Made by a program: the position numbers and the translations under genes | Notes under the pieces: generated by a model | What the model was told of the DNA's origin: nothing | What the model saw: only the letters and a program-made list of their open reading frames with translations | Databases searched by the model: none | Part shown: one piece after another, positions 8,122 to 16,233 of the stretch | Position numbering within the stretch: the stretch's first letter is position 1 | How the letters are laid out: the number at the start of each line of letters is the position of its first letter | Assembly (NCBI GenBank): GCA_963725425.1 | Contig: CAVRYJ010000022.1 | Location: 8,605 to 72,604 of the forward strand | Origin: Clostridium_I sp963725425 | GTDB lineage: Bacteria > Bacillota > Clostridia > Clostridiales > Clostridiaceae | Length of the DNA stretch: 64,000 nucleotides | Direction of reading: 5' to 3'

Positions 8122-9266
8122 GTGCTAGTAATGAGTATAACATTTGAAAATGCAATGCAAAGAAGTAATCCTCCATTTAGAGCGGATATAGTTGGTAGTT
8201 TTTTAAGACCACAATCTATTAAAGAGGCACGTATTAAGTTTCACAATGGTGAAATTTCAGATGATGATTTACATAAAATTGAGGATAAAGAAATCATAAA
8301 GTTAGTTGAAAAACAAAAAAAGCAGGATTAAAAGCAGTTACAGATGGAGAATTTAGACGTTCTTGGTGGCATCTTGATTTTATGTGGGGACTAGATGGAG
8401 TAGAAAAACATATAATTGGAAAAGGATATAAGTTTAACGATTTAGAAACAAGGGCAGAAACTGCGGAGTTAACAGGAAAGATAGGTTCTAAGAAGCACCC
8501 AATGGTGGAACACTATAAATTTTTAAAAAGTATCGCTGGAGATGAGGTGATAGCTAGACAAGCTATTCCTGCACCTGCACAATTTCTTGCTGAATTGCAA
8601 CGTGGAGATAATAAAGAAAATACTGATAAAATATACCCAGATTTTGAAGAACTTATTTCAGATATTGTTTTAGCATATAGAGAAGTTATAAAGCAATTTT
8701 ATGCAGTAGGGTGCCGCAATCTTCAATTTGATGATTGTACCTGGGGGATGCTTTGTGATACTACTTATTGGGAAGCACGTCAGCAACAAGGTATTGATGT
8801 TAAGAAAATAGCAAAATTATATGCACGAGTAAACAATGAAGCTATTAAAGACCATCCAAAAGATATGATTATTACAATGCATGTTTGCAGAGGTAATTAT
8901 AATTCAACCTGGGCATCTTCTGGTGGTTATGAATCTATTGCAGAAGTATTATTTGGAACTGTAAATGTAGATGGGTTTTATTTAGAATATGACACCGAAC
9001 GTGCAGGAGGCTTTGAGCCTCTTAGGTTTATAAAAAATCAAATGGTAGTTTTAGGGCTTATTACTTCTAAAAATCCTAAATTAGAAGATAAAGAAGCTGT
9101 AAAAGCAAGAATTAAAGAGGCTTCTAAATATGTTGATATAAATAAGCTTTGTTTAAGTCCACAATGTGGATTTGCATCTACGGAGGAGGGAAATGCTCTT
9201 ACTGAACTAGAACAATGGAATAAAATTCGTCTAGTTAAGGAAATTGCAGATGAAATTTGGAAGTAG
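8122..9266 (+). CDS. MetE-like cobalamin-independent methionine synthase homologue (YxjG/YxjH type), frameshifted
   Basis: The product resembles the C-terminal-half MetE proteins that move a methyl group to homocysteine using a zinc-activated thiol. The N-terminal part (FRADIVGSFLRPQSIKEAR) runs to a TGA-free stop at 8331, where the frame breaks in a seven-A run at 8315-8321. One more A restores KKAGLKAVTDGEFRRSWWHL and the remainder through 9266. Zinc-site residues are visible in ITMHVCRGN and LSPQCGFAS. The GAGG site supports ATG 8122 or 8131. The break is probably a sequencing or slippage error because the rest of the 380 residues is intact. Confidence 0.8.
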
Positions 9267-9450
9267 TGTATTGAAGCAAGCTTGGTTTTTGATGAAACCA
9301 CAAAGTGATTCACACCAAGCAAAGCTCGGGTTCTCTACTTTTCTGCTTTTCCCACTTACTAGATGATTCAGAAAATCAATGACTGTTGCTCATCATTTCC
9401 CACCTAACCCTTGTGGGTGGAGCGAACTTGCTTATGTTATGGTCCTCAAT

Positions 9451-9537
9451 TATCCATATATGGTATAATCGTATGGTAAAATCATACTAACCATAGTTAG
9501 AAGTAGTACATTATTTATATAAAAAGGGGAAATTCCA
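9451..9537 (+). promoter_or_regulatory. Conserved promoter region of ChW-LRR gene 1
   Basis: A TATAAT box at 9464-9469 lies about 70 bases before the start, in a block nearly identical to 16148-16233 in front of the second paralogue. The shared block runs from ATATATGGTATAAT through ATCATACTA and AGTTA, AAGTAGTA, ATTATTTATATAAA to the ribosome binding site GGGG. Conservation across two loci marks it as the functional promoter and leader. Confidence 0.65.
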
Positions 9538-11112
9538 ATGAAAAGAAATAAGATGTTATCCTTATGTCTTACAGTACTATTAGCTCTATCAGGCTTTGGT
9601 TTATTAAAGGGTCAAGTTGCACTGGCAGATACCGTAACTCCATCACAATCAGTAGGTATAACTTATAGAGGGCACGTACAAAACATTGGTTGGCAGTCTT
9701 ATGTAAGCGATGGAGCTGAGGCCGGTACAGATGGCCAGGGTTTAAGGGTTGAGGCACTAAATATTAAATTAGTTAATGCTCCAGCAGGTGCAAGTTTAGA
9801 ATATCAAGGTCATGTACAAAATATAGGCTGGCAGACTCCTGTTACTGATGGACAAGAAGTTGGTACTGATGGTAAAGGGTTAAGAGTTGAAGCAGTTAAA
9901 ATTGCATTGAAAAATCTACCAGGATACAGCGTCCAGTACAGGGCACATGTTCAAAACATTGGCTGGCAGTCTTGGGTCAGTGACGGAGCAGAAGCAGGTA
10001 CTGATGGTAAAGGGTTAAGAGTTGAAGCTCTTGAAATCCGAATAGTAAAGACAGCAGATGGAAGTACACCTACAGCAGTGCCTTTTATAGCTGCTAATCC
10101 TGTTGTAACTTTTAAAGATAGTAATTTAGAACTAGCCGTTAGATCTAATATAAATAAGCCCACAGGAATTCTACATGAAAGTGATGTTGAGAATATTACG
10201 GATTTAGATTGTACTAAGGTATATGGCTATTCCTCAGATGGGGGTATTACTAATATTTCTGATCTTAGTGGCATTGAAAATTTAATTAACTTGCAAAGTA
10301 TTAATTTATATTACACTAAAGTTACAGATATAAGTCCATTAAAAACATTAACTAATTTACAAAGTATTAATTTATCTAATAATCAAATAAGTGATATAAG
10401 TCCATTAAATGGGCTAACCAATTTGCAGAATCTTAATTTAGGTAGTACCAATGTAAGTGACATAAGTTCCTTAAAAGGGTTAACTAAACTAAATACTCTT
10501 GTTTTATCTGGTAACAATATAAGTGATATAAGCTTATTAAATGGATTCACTAATTTAACAAGCATTGATTTAAGCAATAATCAAATAAGTGACATAAGCT
10601 TATTAAAAGGGCTAACTAATTTAACTAACCTTAATTTATGCTATAACCAAATAAGTGACATAAGTCTATTAAGTGGATTAACTAAATTAAATACTCTTGT
10701 TTTATCTGATAACAAAATAAGTGATATAAGCCCATTAAAGGGGTTAACTAATTTAACTAACCTGGATTTAGACGATAACCAAATAAATGACATAAGTTCA
10801 TTAAATGGATTAATTAATTTACAATATCTTTTTTTACATGAAAACCAAATAAGTGACATAACTTCATTAAGTGGATTAAGCAAATTACAATTTCTTTCTC
10901 TATTTAATAATAAAATAAAGGATGTAAGTCCATTAAAAGCATTAACTAGTTTACAAAATCTTGAGTTAGATGTCAATGGAATAAGTGATGTTACTCCACT
11001 AAATGGATTAACTAAATTAGAAGTGCTTGAGTTAGGCTCCAATGAAATAAGCAGTGCAAATCAGCTATTATTAAAAAATGCGTTGCCTAATTGTGACATA
11101 TCTTTCAACTAG
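9538..11112 (+). CDS. Secreted ChW-repeat and leucine-rich-repeat protein 1
   Basis: The 524-residue protein starts with a signal peptide (residues 1-30, ending QVALA). Three ChW repeats follow at about 41-79, 85-125 and 131-171, each with the invariant GHVQNIGWQ or AHVQNIGWQ tryptophan and a GLRVEA end. After a linker, twelve 22-residue leucine-rich units of the internalin type (pattern DISPLKGLTNLTNLDLDDNQ) fill residues 230-505. ChW domains are thought to mediate surface attachment or polymer binding and LRRs protein binding. It shares its promoter block with the paralogue at 16234. A shorter relative is at 26079. Confidence 0.92.
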   Translation: MKRNKMLSLCLTVLLALSGFGLLKGQVALADTVTPSQSVGITYRGHVQNIGWQSYVSDGAEAGTDGQGLRVEALNIKLVNAPAGASLEYQGHVQNIGWQTPVTDGQEVGTDGKGLRVEAVKIALKNLPGYSVQYRAHVQNIGWQSWVSDGAEAGTDGKGLRVEALEIRIVKTADGSTPTAVPFIAANPVVTFKDSNLELAVRSNINKPTGILHESDVENITDLDCTKVYGYSSDGGITNISDLSGIENLINLQSINLYYTKVTDISPLKTLTNLQSINLSNNQISDISPLNGLTNLQNLNLGSTNVSDISSLKGLTKLNTLVLSGNNISDISLLNGFTNLTSIDLSNNQISDISLLKGLTNLTNLNLCYNQISDISLLSGLTKLNTLVLSDNKISDISPLKGLTNLTNLDLDDNQINDISSLNGLINLQYLFLHENQISDITSLSGLSKLQFLSLFNNKIKDVSPLKALTSLQNLELDVNGISDVTPLNGLTKLEVLELGSNEISSANQLLLKNALPNCDISFN

Positions 11113-11185
11113 TAGCTCAAAGTAAGAAAGTTAAGAATTGAAAATTGAGAGTTATTGGTGTTTTTCATCATTTCATTAGTGAATA

Positions 11186-11219
11186 AGAATCAGGTTGCTA
11201 AAAAAAACACCCTGATTCT
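11186..11219. terminator. Hairpin after ChW-LRR gene 1
   Basis: AGAATCAGG and CCTGATTCT form a 9-bp stem with a long A-rich loop. It lies between the ChW-LRR gene and the convergent HxlR gene. The preceding 40 bases contain a GAATTGAAAATTGAGAGTT interspersed-repeat motif. Confidence 0.55.
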
Positions 11220-11262
11220 AACAACTCTATTTAGGCATCTGAAAAGAAATAACAATTCAAAG
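11220..11262 (-). repeat. End of MITE-like repeat family
   Basis: On the minus strand it reads CTCAGAATCTTTGAATTG, then TTATTTCTTTTCAGATGCCT, and TAA. This is almost identical to the right end of the element in the cobalamin riboswitch (49194-49232). Only this end is present. Confidence 0.65.
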
Positions 11263-11532
11263 ATTCTGAGTATACTCAACTTTTGGTGGAATTTCTTTGT
11301 AAATTTCGCGATGTAAAAAAACATCTGCCTCAAGCTCACGGAGCTGTTTTGTAAGTGTAGACTGAGTTATACCATCCAGGCGACGCAGCATCTGCCCGAA
11401 GCTCTGAACCTTATAAAAAGCTATATACCATAAAATTATTATTTTCCATTTACCATTCAATACAGACTGTAGCGTACTCATTGGCACGCAACGGGCCATC
11501 ATATTCTTGTCGCTAAATTTATTCTCTGCCAT
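11257..11532 (-). pseudogene. HxlR-family regulator, C-terminally truncated
   Basis: The 91 residues contain the HxlR winged helix: CVPMSTLQSVLNGKWKIIIL, then SFGQMLRRLDGITQSTLTKQ and LRELEADVFLHREIYKEIPP. The usual continuation of the wing and dimer helix (VEYSLTEFG...) is replaced after KVEY by TQNL and a stop. The sequence from there is the end of the MITE-like repeat also seen at 49190-49230, so an element junction cut the gene. It is divergent from the broken radical SAM gene. Confidence 0.7.
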
Positions 11533-11749
11533 AGTTTATCCCTATATTTCATGGAAAGTATACCTCACGCTTATAATAAAAACAATATACTACTTTTTAT
11601 TGTACCTAGTATTAAAAATAATACTACAACCATAAAAAGACAGTACTTGAACAAAAAAGACCTTTGCTATAACATGTAAATTAGAAACAGGAGGCCACCA
11701 TCTTGAGACTCGTTTCATTGAGAAAAACTACCATAAAGGAGCGATATAT

Positions 11750-12429
11750 ATGCATTGCACTGGAACTATTTGGAGACATCCATATGAGGTATCTTCTTTA
11801 CTAATTGAAGCCACCGCTGGTTGCACTCACCACAAATGCAAATTTTGCACTCTCTATGATGATCTTCCTTTCAAATTTAAAATGTCCCCTCTGGAAGATA
11901 TTGAAGCTATCTTGCAGAGATACAGTCCGAACTTGGTTCTTGGAATAAACATGACGTCAGACGTGTTTTCTTAACCGGAGCCAATCCTTTCGTTTTGAAA
12001 TTCGAAAGGCTAAAAGAAATAGCAGATTTGATTCACAAATATCTACCCCAATGCAAGACAATAGGGTGTTTCGCACGTGTTACTGATATTAATCTTAAGA
12101 CAGATGATGAATTAAATACTTTACATAAGCTTGGTTATGATAGCATTACCATGGGCGTTGAACCTGGAGACGAAGAAATTCTTAAATTCATGAATAAGGG
12201 CTATTCGGCAGAAGAAACAGAACTAGAAAAACTGGCGGAACTTAAGACACTCATTGGAAATTTGAATATTCCAGTATTCTTTGCAACTCTAGGTGCATCA
12301 AATGCCATTTTTGTTCAAGGCCAGCTTACAAATGAAAAAGCCAAGATGGTTACCTATCTTGAGAAGATGTGTAAAACTCAAAATGAATCGGAATTACGTC
12401 ACTATCGAACACACTTAAAACACCTTTAA
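11750..12429 (+). pseudogene. Radical SAM protein, broken by frameshift and internal deletion
   Basis: The N-terminus reads MHCTGTIWRHPYEVSSLLIE and holds the cluster motif CTHHKCKFC (CxxxxxCxxC type), as in the oxygen-independent coproporphyrinogen-like radical SAM proteins with Elp3-type core. The frame breaks near 11965; another frame continues DVRRVFLTGANPFVLKFERL. The C-terminal part goes directly from MNKGYSAE to ETELEKLAELKTLIGNLNIP. Compared with family members of about 290 residues, some 70 are missing between these two segments. Two separate lesions make this a real pseudogene. Confidence 0.75.
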
Positions 12430-12470
12430 TTTTTATATTTAAATTAGAAATTATTAGTTAGGCATATCAA

Positions 12471-12519
12471 TAAAGGTGTCTCCTCTCATGATTGAAAGTC
12501 ACGAGAGGAGGCACCTTTA
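12471..12519. terminator. Strong hairpin terminator
   Basis: TAAAGGTGTCTCCTCTC pairs with GAGAGGAGGCACCTTTA with one mismatch, around a loop containing ATTGAAAGT. It lies between the radical SAM remnant and the convergent glutamic peptidase gene. Confidence 0.8.
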
Positions 12520-12537
12520 TAACCTTAATGAACCCTG

Positions 12538-13491
12538 TTATCTATTCCTGAAACCTCTTTGATTATGAGGTGTACCACTTCCAATCCTTGTACCACTACC
12601 TGTACCTATCCTCCCTCTTCCTTTTGTACTCACACTTGAACTTGAAGTTGCGCTTGTAGTTGAAAATGATTTGTTATCCGCCCCAACTGTAGAAGGATAA
12701 ATCAAAACATTTTGAGAACTTGATACCAAAGCAACAGGCACAGCAGTATTCCCAGCGGAATTCAGTGGCTGTCCATCTACTGTAGCTGATTCATAGTTTA
12801 TTGTACCCATATTTGCCAAAGGCACTAGTTGTCCATTTACATCCGAAGGATCTTCACTAATCCATTCTGCTGATGTTCCAATCCCTTCATCATAAGAAGA
12901 ATCTAAATTTTCCGCAATTGTTTGAGTCTGCGTTTGACCTGCTGGTGAAGTTGCACTAAATGTTAAATTCCATGTGGAACTTGTTGCCTCAGATATATTA
13001 ACAGTAACCTTTGAACCAATTGGGACACTCATCACATTCTGAGCAACATCAGGTAGTTTCTCCCAAAATACTTCTGCCATAGGTTGTCCATTTTCTTCTT
13101 CCTCAATAGTACCCATTTGAAGAAGATCTGTAGATGTTGCCCCACCTAGACCTATCCATTGTGATGCCACTGCATCTGATTTACTTGCTGAAATAGTAGG
13201 AATTGTCCAACTACCAGAAATACTAGTATATGCATCACTACTAGAAGTTGGTGAGTCTATATAACCAGCCCAATTTGAAGAGCTTTGAGTATTTGATGGC
13301 AGGTTTATAGTACTTGATGTATTTTTCAATGAATTAGTCCTATTAGAATTACGTGAATACCTTGATAAAACATATTTAGTATTAGTTTTAGTTTTAGTTT
13401 GAGTTTGAGTTGAACTGCTACTGAACCCACAACCACCTACTAATAGTATTGACAGTGACAGTGATATCCCTACAATCTTTAATCTTTTCAA
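12538..13491 (-). CDS. Secreted G1-family (eqolisin-like) glutamic peptidase, lipoprotein
   Basis: The 317-residue protein has a lipoprotein signal (LLVGGCGF, cysteine 21) and a Ser/Thr-rich linker. The peptidase domain of the A4/G1 family spans about residues 70-260. The hallmark motifs are SSNWAGYI, GSWTIP, SQWIGLGG with the catalytic glutamine, FWEKLPD, and GTSAEWISEDP with the catalytic glutamate. These enzymes cut proteins at acid pH. The start is a TTG with AAGGGGG upstream. The C-terminal tail is rich in Gly, Arg and Ser (GRGRIGTGSGTRIGSG) and unusual. The upstream gene on the same strand, 66 bases away with no terminator, is probably in the same operon. Confidence 0.82.
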   Translation of the reverse strand: MKRLKIVGISLSLSILLVGGCGFSSSSTQTQTKTKTNTKYVLSRYSRNSNRTNSLKNTSSTINLPSNTQSSSNWAGYIDSPTSSSDAYTSISGSWTIPTISASKSDAVASQWIGLGGATSTDLLQMGTIEEEENGQPMAEVFWEKLPDVAQNVMSVPIGSKVTVNISEATSSTWNLTFSATSPAGQTQTQTIAENLDSSYDEGIGTSAEWISEDPSDVNGQLVPLANMGTINYESATVDGQPLNSAGNTAVPVALVSSSQNVLIYPSTVGADNKSFSTTSATSSSSVSTKGRGRIGTGSGTRIGSGTPHNQRGFRNR

Positions 13492-13557
13492 AACAACATG
13501 CCCCCTTATATAAAACTGCTTAACTAATTATAATTATTATCTATACTTGATTTTTCT

Positions 13558-14136
13558 CTAGTTGTTTGATGTATCCTGTGATGAATTTTCTAATCCTTGT
13601 AGTAAGCTATTTAATGTATCTTGTGATGAACTGCTTGCTGACTGTGATGAACTTCCTAGTGCTTGTAGTAAACTGTCTTCTGCATCATTTGATGAACTAT
13701 CTGTGGTTTGTGTTACATCTTGTGTCTGCTGGTGATGTGCAGATTTAAAAGCATTTTGAATAGATTTTGATTGAGTCTCAGATATTGTTCCACTAGCTAC
13801 CAGGCTACTTATAGGATTAGTTGGGCTACTACCATTACTACTATAGGTTCCTGATGTTGCTAAATTAGCTTGTGATACTGACTGAAAAGCACTTTGAATA
13901 GAACTTTCTTGGCTTTGAGTAATTGTTCCGTTAGATACTAAACTATTTAGTATACTTGATCCATTTCCAGTAGAACTACTTGATGACTGAGACCCTTGCT
14001 GGCTGAGCTGCACTGAATCTGAATCCTGTGATTGACTCCCATGATGATGGTGATGGTGAACTCCTTGTGTATTTGAAACCTGTGTATTAGGTTGAGTAGC
14101 CACATTTGAGGTACTGCTTATTGTGCTCATATTCAT
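13558..14136 (-). CDS. Ser/Gln-rich protein with natural His6 and LV-x-GTIT-x-x-Q repeats
   Basis: This 192-residue low-complexity protein has no signal peptide. It contains HHHHHHGSQSQ at residues 27-37 and two copies of a helical repeat: ILNSLVSNGTITQSQESSIQ (about 63-82) and ISSLVASGTISETQSKSIQN (about 108-127). Two degenerate C-terminal copies of a SLLQ(A/G)L-SSSQ motif follow. The same LV-x-GTIT-x-x-Q module is repeated six times in the divergent gene at 14495. The module is like the repeats in DUF2680-type proteins, whose function is unknown. It probably forms an operon with the glutamic peptidase downstream. Confidence 0.65.
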   Translation of the reverse strand: MNMSTISSTSNVATQPNTQVSNTQGVHHHHHHGSQSQDSDSVQLSQQGSQSSSSSTGNGSSILNSLVSNGTITQSQESSIQSAFQSVSQANLATSGTYSSNGSSPTNPISSLVASGTISETQSKSIQNAFKSAHHQQTQDVTQTTDSSSNDAEDSLLQALGSSSQSASSSSQDTLNSLLQGLENSSQDTSNN

Positions 14137-14494
14137 TACTCCCCTTACATGTTATATTTTTATTACGTTATTCAATGAATCTGGTCAATTTATTGTTAAT
14201 GTTGCAAGAACCTTATCTGATTTCCATCATCCCCCATGTACTTAGTCTTTTAACAATATCATAGAATTATTACAATTATGTGACAATTAGGCACAATAGA
14301 AGTCAAATATTTAAACTATCTAAACAAAAATTAAAAATTAGGTGGATTGGGATTATAACCCCATATTTATTTTCAAGTTGATTTTTGTTTACAAATTGAT
14401 AACATATTTGCAATTGAACTGCCACAGAGAATTGGTAAAGTTAGGCTATAAATTCACAGTATATAAATGAATTTATAAATTGGAGGTAGTTAAA

Positions 14495-15289
14495 ATGACA
14501 AAATCAAAATTTTATAAAGTTGCTACTCTAGCTCTAACATTATCAATGGTTGTAAGTACATCCGTATTTGCATCTACACAGCATAAAAGTACATCATTGA
14601 ACAATAGAACATATAGCTCATCTTCAAAAAACAATAAGGGTAGCTTTAATTTAAAAAGCAAGTTAGATAGTCTTGTTACAGCAGGCACTATAACACAAGC
14701 TGAAGAGAATTCGGCAATAGCCCTTTTTACACCTACTAAATCTGCTAATGAAAATGGCAAAATGAAGACTAAACTTGATACTCTTGTTACAGCAGGTACT
14801 ATAACACAGGCTCAAGAAGATTCTATAGTTAATCTTATAACAACAACTACTACAAAAACTAAAGGCGGAATAAAAACTGAACTTGATACCCTTGTTACAG
14901 CAGGTACTATCACTCAAGCTCAAGAAAATTCTATAGTTACACTTTTTACACCTACTAAATCTGCTAAGGGAAATGGCAAAATGAAGACTAAACTTGATAC
15001 TCTTGTTACAGCAGGCACTATCACGCAGGCTCAAGAAGATTCTATAGTTAATCTTATAACAACAACTACTACAAAAACTAAAGGCGGAATAAAAACTGAA
15101 CTTGATACCCTTGTTACAGCAGGTACTATCACTCAAGCTCAAGAAAATTCTATAGTTACACTTTTTACACCTACTAAATCTACTAAGGGAAATGGCAGAA
15201 TAAAAGCTAAACTTGATACTCTTGTTACAGCAGGTACTATAACACAGGCTCAAGAAAACGCCATGATAAGTGCATTAACAACAAAATAA
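14495..15289 (+). CDS. Secreted protein with six LVTAGTITQAQ repeats
   Basis: A signal peptide (residues 1-26, ending SVFAS) and a Ser/Asn-rich linker are followed by six copies of K-x-x-LDTLVTAGTITQAQE-x-SI. Alternate copies are separated by LFTPTKSAKGNGKMK and NLITTTTTKTKGGIK spacers, so two copies form a 73-residue unit. At the DNA level two 219-bp units (14761-14979 and 14980-15198) are almost identical, which indicates recent tandem duplication. The start at 14495 is set by the GGAGG site; an ATG 15 bases earlier lacks one. Its function is unknown; the module resembles DUF2680. It is divergent from the related gene at 13558. Confidence 0.75.
   Translation: MTKSKFYKVATLALTLSMVVSTSVFASTQHKSTSLNNRTYSSSSKNNKGSFNLKSKLDSLVTAGTITQAEENSAIALFTPTKSANENGKMKTKLDTLVTAGTITQAQEDSIVNLITTTTTKTKGGIKTELDTLVTAGTITQAQENSIVTLFTPTKSAKGNGKMKTKLDTLVTAGTITQAQEDSIVNLITTTTTKTKGGIKTELDTLVTAGTITQAQENSIVTLFTPTKSTKGNGRIKAKLDTLVTAGTITQAQENAMISALTTK
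14761..15198 (+). repeat. Tandem repeat, two 219-bp units
   Basis: The units 14761-14979 and 14980-15198 differ at only a few positions and encode 73 residues each, in phase with the protein repeats. Partial copies flank them on both sides. Confidence 0.85.
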
Positions 15290-15378
15290 TAATAATAATA
15301 TATATAAATGATTAAAGCACAATAATCAGGAATACGTTCCCAATATTTACAAGCTTATTGTGGGATAATCATATAAAT

Positions 15379-15424
15379 AAGAGTGTGAGCCATTGATTAA
15401 TCAATAGCTCACACTCTTATTTTG
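15379..15424 (+). terminator. Terminator after the repeat protein
   Basis: AAGAGTGTGAGC and GCTCACACTCTT form a 12-bp stem around a second small inverted repeat TTGATTAATCAA, followed by ATTTT. Just downstream (15430-15475) is a degenerate copy of the MITE-like end (AATCTTTGACTTGTTATT). Confidence 0.85.
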
Positions 15425-15538
15425 CTTCCTTCAGAATCTTTGACTTGTTATTTTCTTCATTGTGCGTAAAGTGAATAAATTTATTTATTTAGAACAAAAT
15501 AAAATTTGTTTAAATAAAAATTTAAGGGGCCTTTAAAA

Positions 15539-15934
15539 ATGAAAAGCAAAAAAGCCAGAGTATTAACATTGGGAATTTTAGCTACTGTCGTATTATCTTC
15601 AACGTCAACTTCTGCTTCAACTAATACAATCATCCATAGTAATAAAATATCTACTACTCAATCATCAAATGTCAAAAACATAGGAAATGCTAAAATAAAT
15701 GATATTAAGCCTAGGGATGTTGATTATTACATCTATTTTAGTTGTAATGCTAATGTAGCACGAGTTATGTCACAACCAAATGCAAATTCAGCAGTTCTGG
15801 GACTTATTTATAATGGAGATGAAGTTTATATGTGGGAGAGTGATGAAGGTTATGATGTGAATGGTTTCAGAAAAATCATTTATAATGGAAGTTCTGCTTA
15901 TGTTTCTGCCTCTTACCTAACTAGTCGTGAATAA
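15539..15934 (+). CDS. Secreted SH3-like protein
   Basis: The 131-residue protein has a signal peptide (residues 1-27) and a C-terminal bacterial SH3-like domain from about residue 66: YIYFSCNANVARVMSQPNAN, then LGLIYNGDEVYMW and GFRKIIYNGSSAYVSASYL. SH3b domains usually bind peptidoglycan or other wall polymers. There is no catalytic domain. It lies alone between the repeat protein and the second ChW-LRR gene. Confidence 0.7.
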   Translation: MKSKKARVLTLGILATVVLSSTSTSASTNTIIHSNKISTTQSSNVKNIGNAKINDIKPRDVDYYIYFSCNANVARVMSQPNANSAVLGLIYNGDEVYMWESDEGYDVNGFRKIIYNGSSAYVSASYLTSRE

Positions 15935-16147
15935 TATTCATGAGTTTCATCGCAGTGTCTTTTGCTGAAATGTGGAAATTCAATTCTCATTATCAGCAGT
16001 ATCACTTCCTATTTCAAGACGTCCAAGATGTCCATTGCATATGTTAATATGCATCCTTCTAACAATAAATCTAATAAATATTTCACTTAGCCATGTGAAA
16101 GAAAATACACGAGTATCTCCCAATTAGCTTGTGTTTTAGTCATCCTT

Positions 16148-16233
16148 TATCAATATATGGTATAATTGTATTGTAAAATCATACTATCAATAGTTATAAG
16201 TAGTAAATTATTTATATAAATGGGGGAATTTCA
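16148..16233 (+). promoter_or_regulatory. Conserved promoter region of ChW-LRR gene 2
   Basis: A TATAAT box at 16161-16166 lies in a block nearly identical to 9451-9537. Upstream of the block the two loci differ, so the similarity marks the promoter and leader and not just a duplicated background. Confidence 0.65.

Noticed and set aside
10250..11060. LRR region as DNA-level satellite of non-coding origin
   Set aside because: The 66-bp units keep an intact frame and the leucine pattern throughout.
14014..14060. His6 tract as sign of vector contamination
   Set aside because: The surrounding gene shares its repeat module with the neighbouring gene and has native AT-rich codons and a clear operon partner.
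14761..15198. Regular repeats as a CRISPR array
   Set aside because: Repeats are 219 bp, in phase with a coding frame and without unique spacers. No cas gene is present in the window.
14663..15253. A 196-codon open frame antisense to the six-repeat protein
   Set aside because: It is a cysteine- and serine-rich shadow of the tandem repeat with no ribosome binding site.
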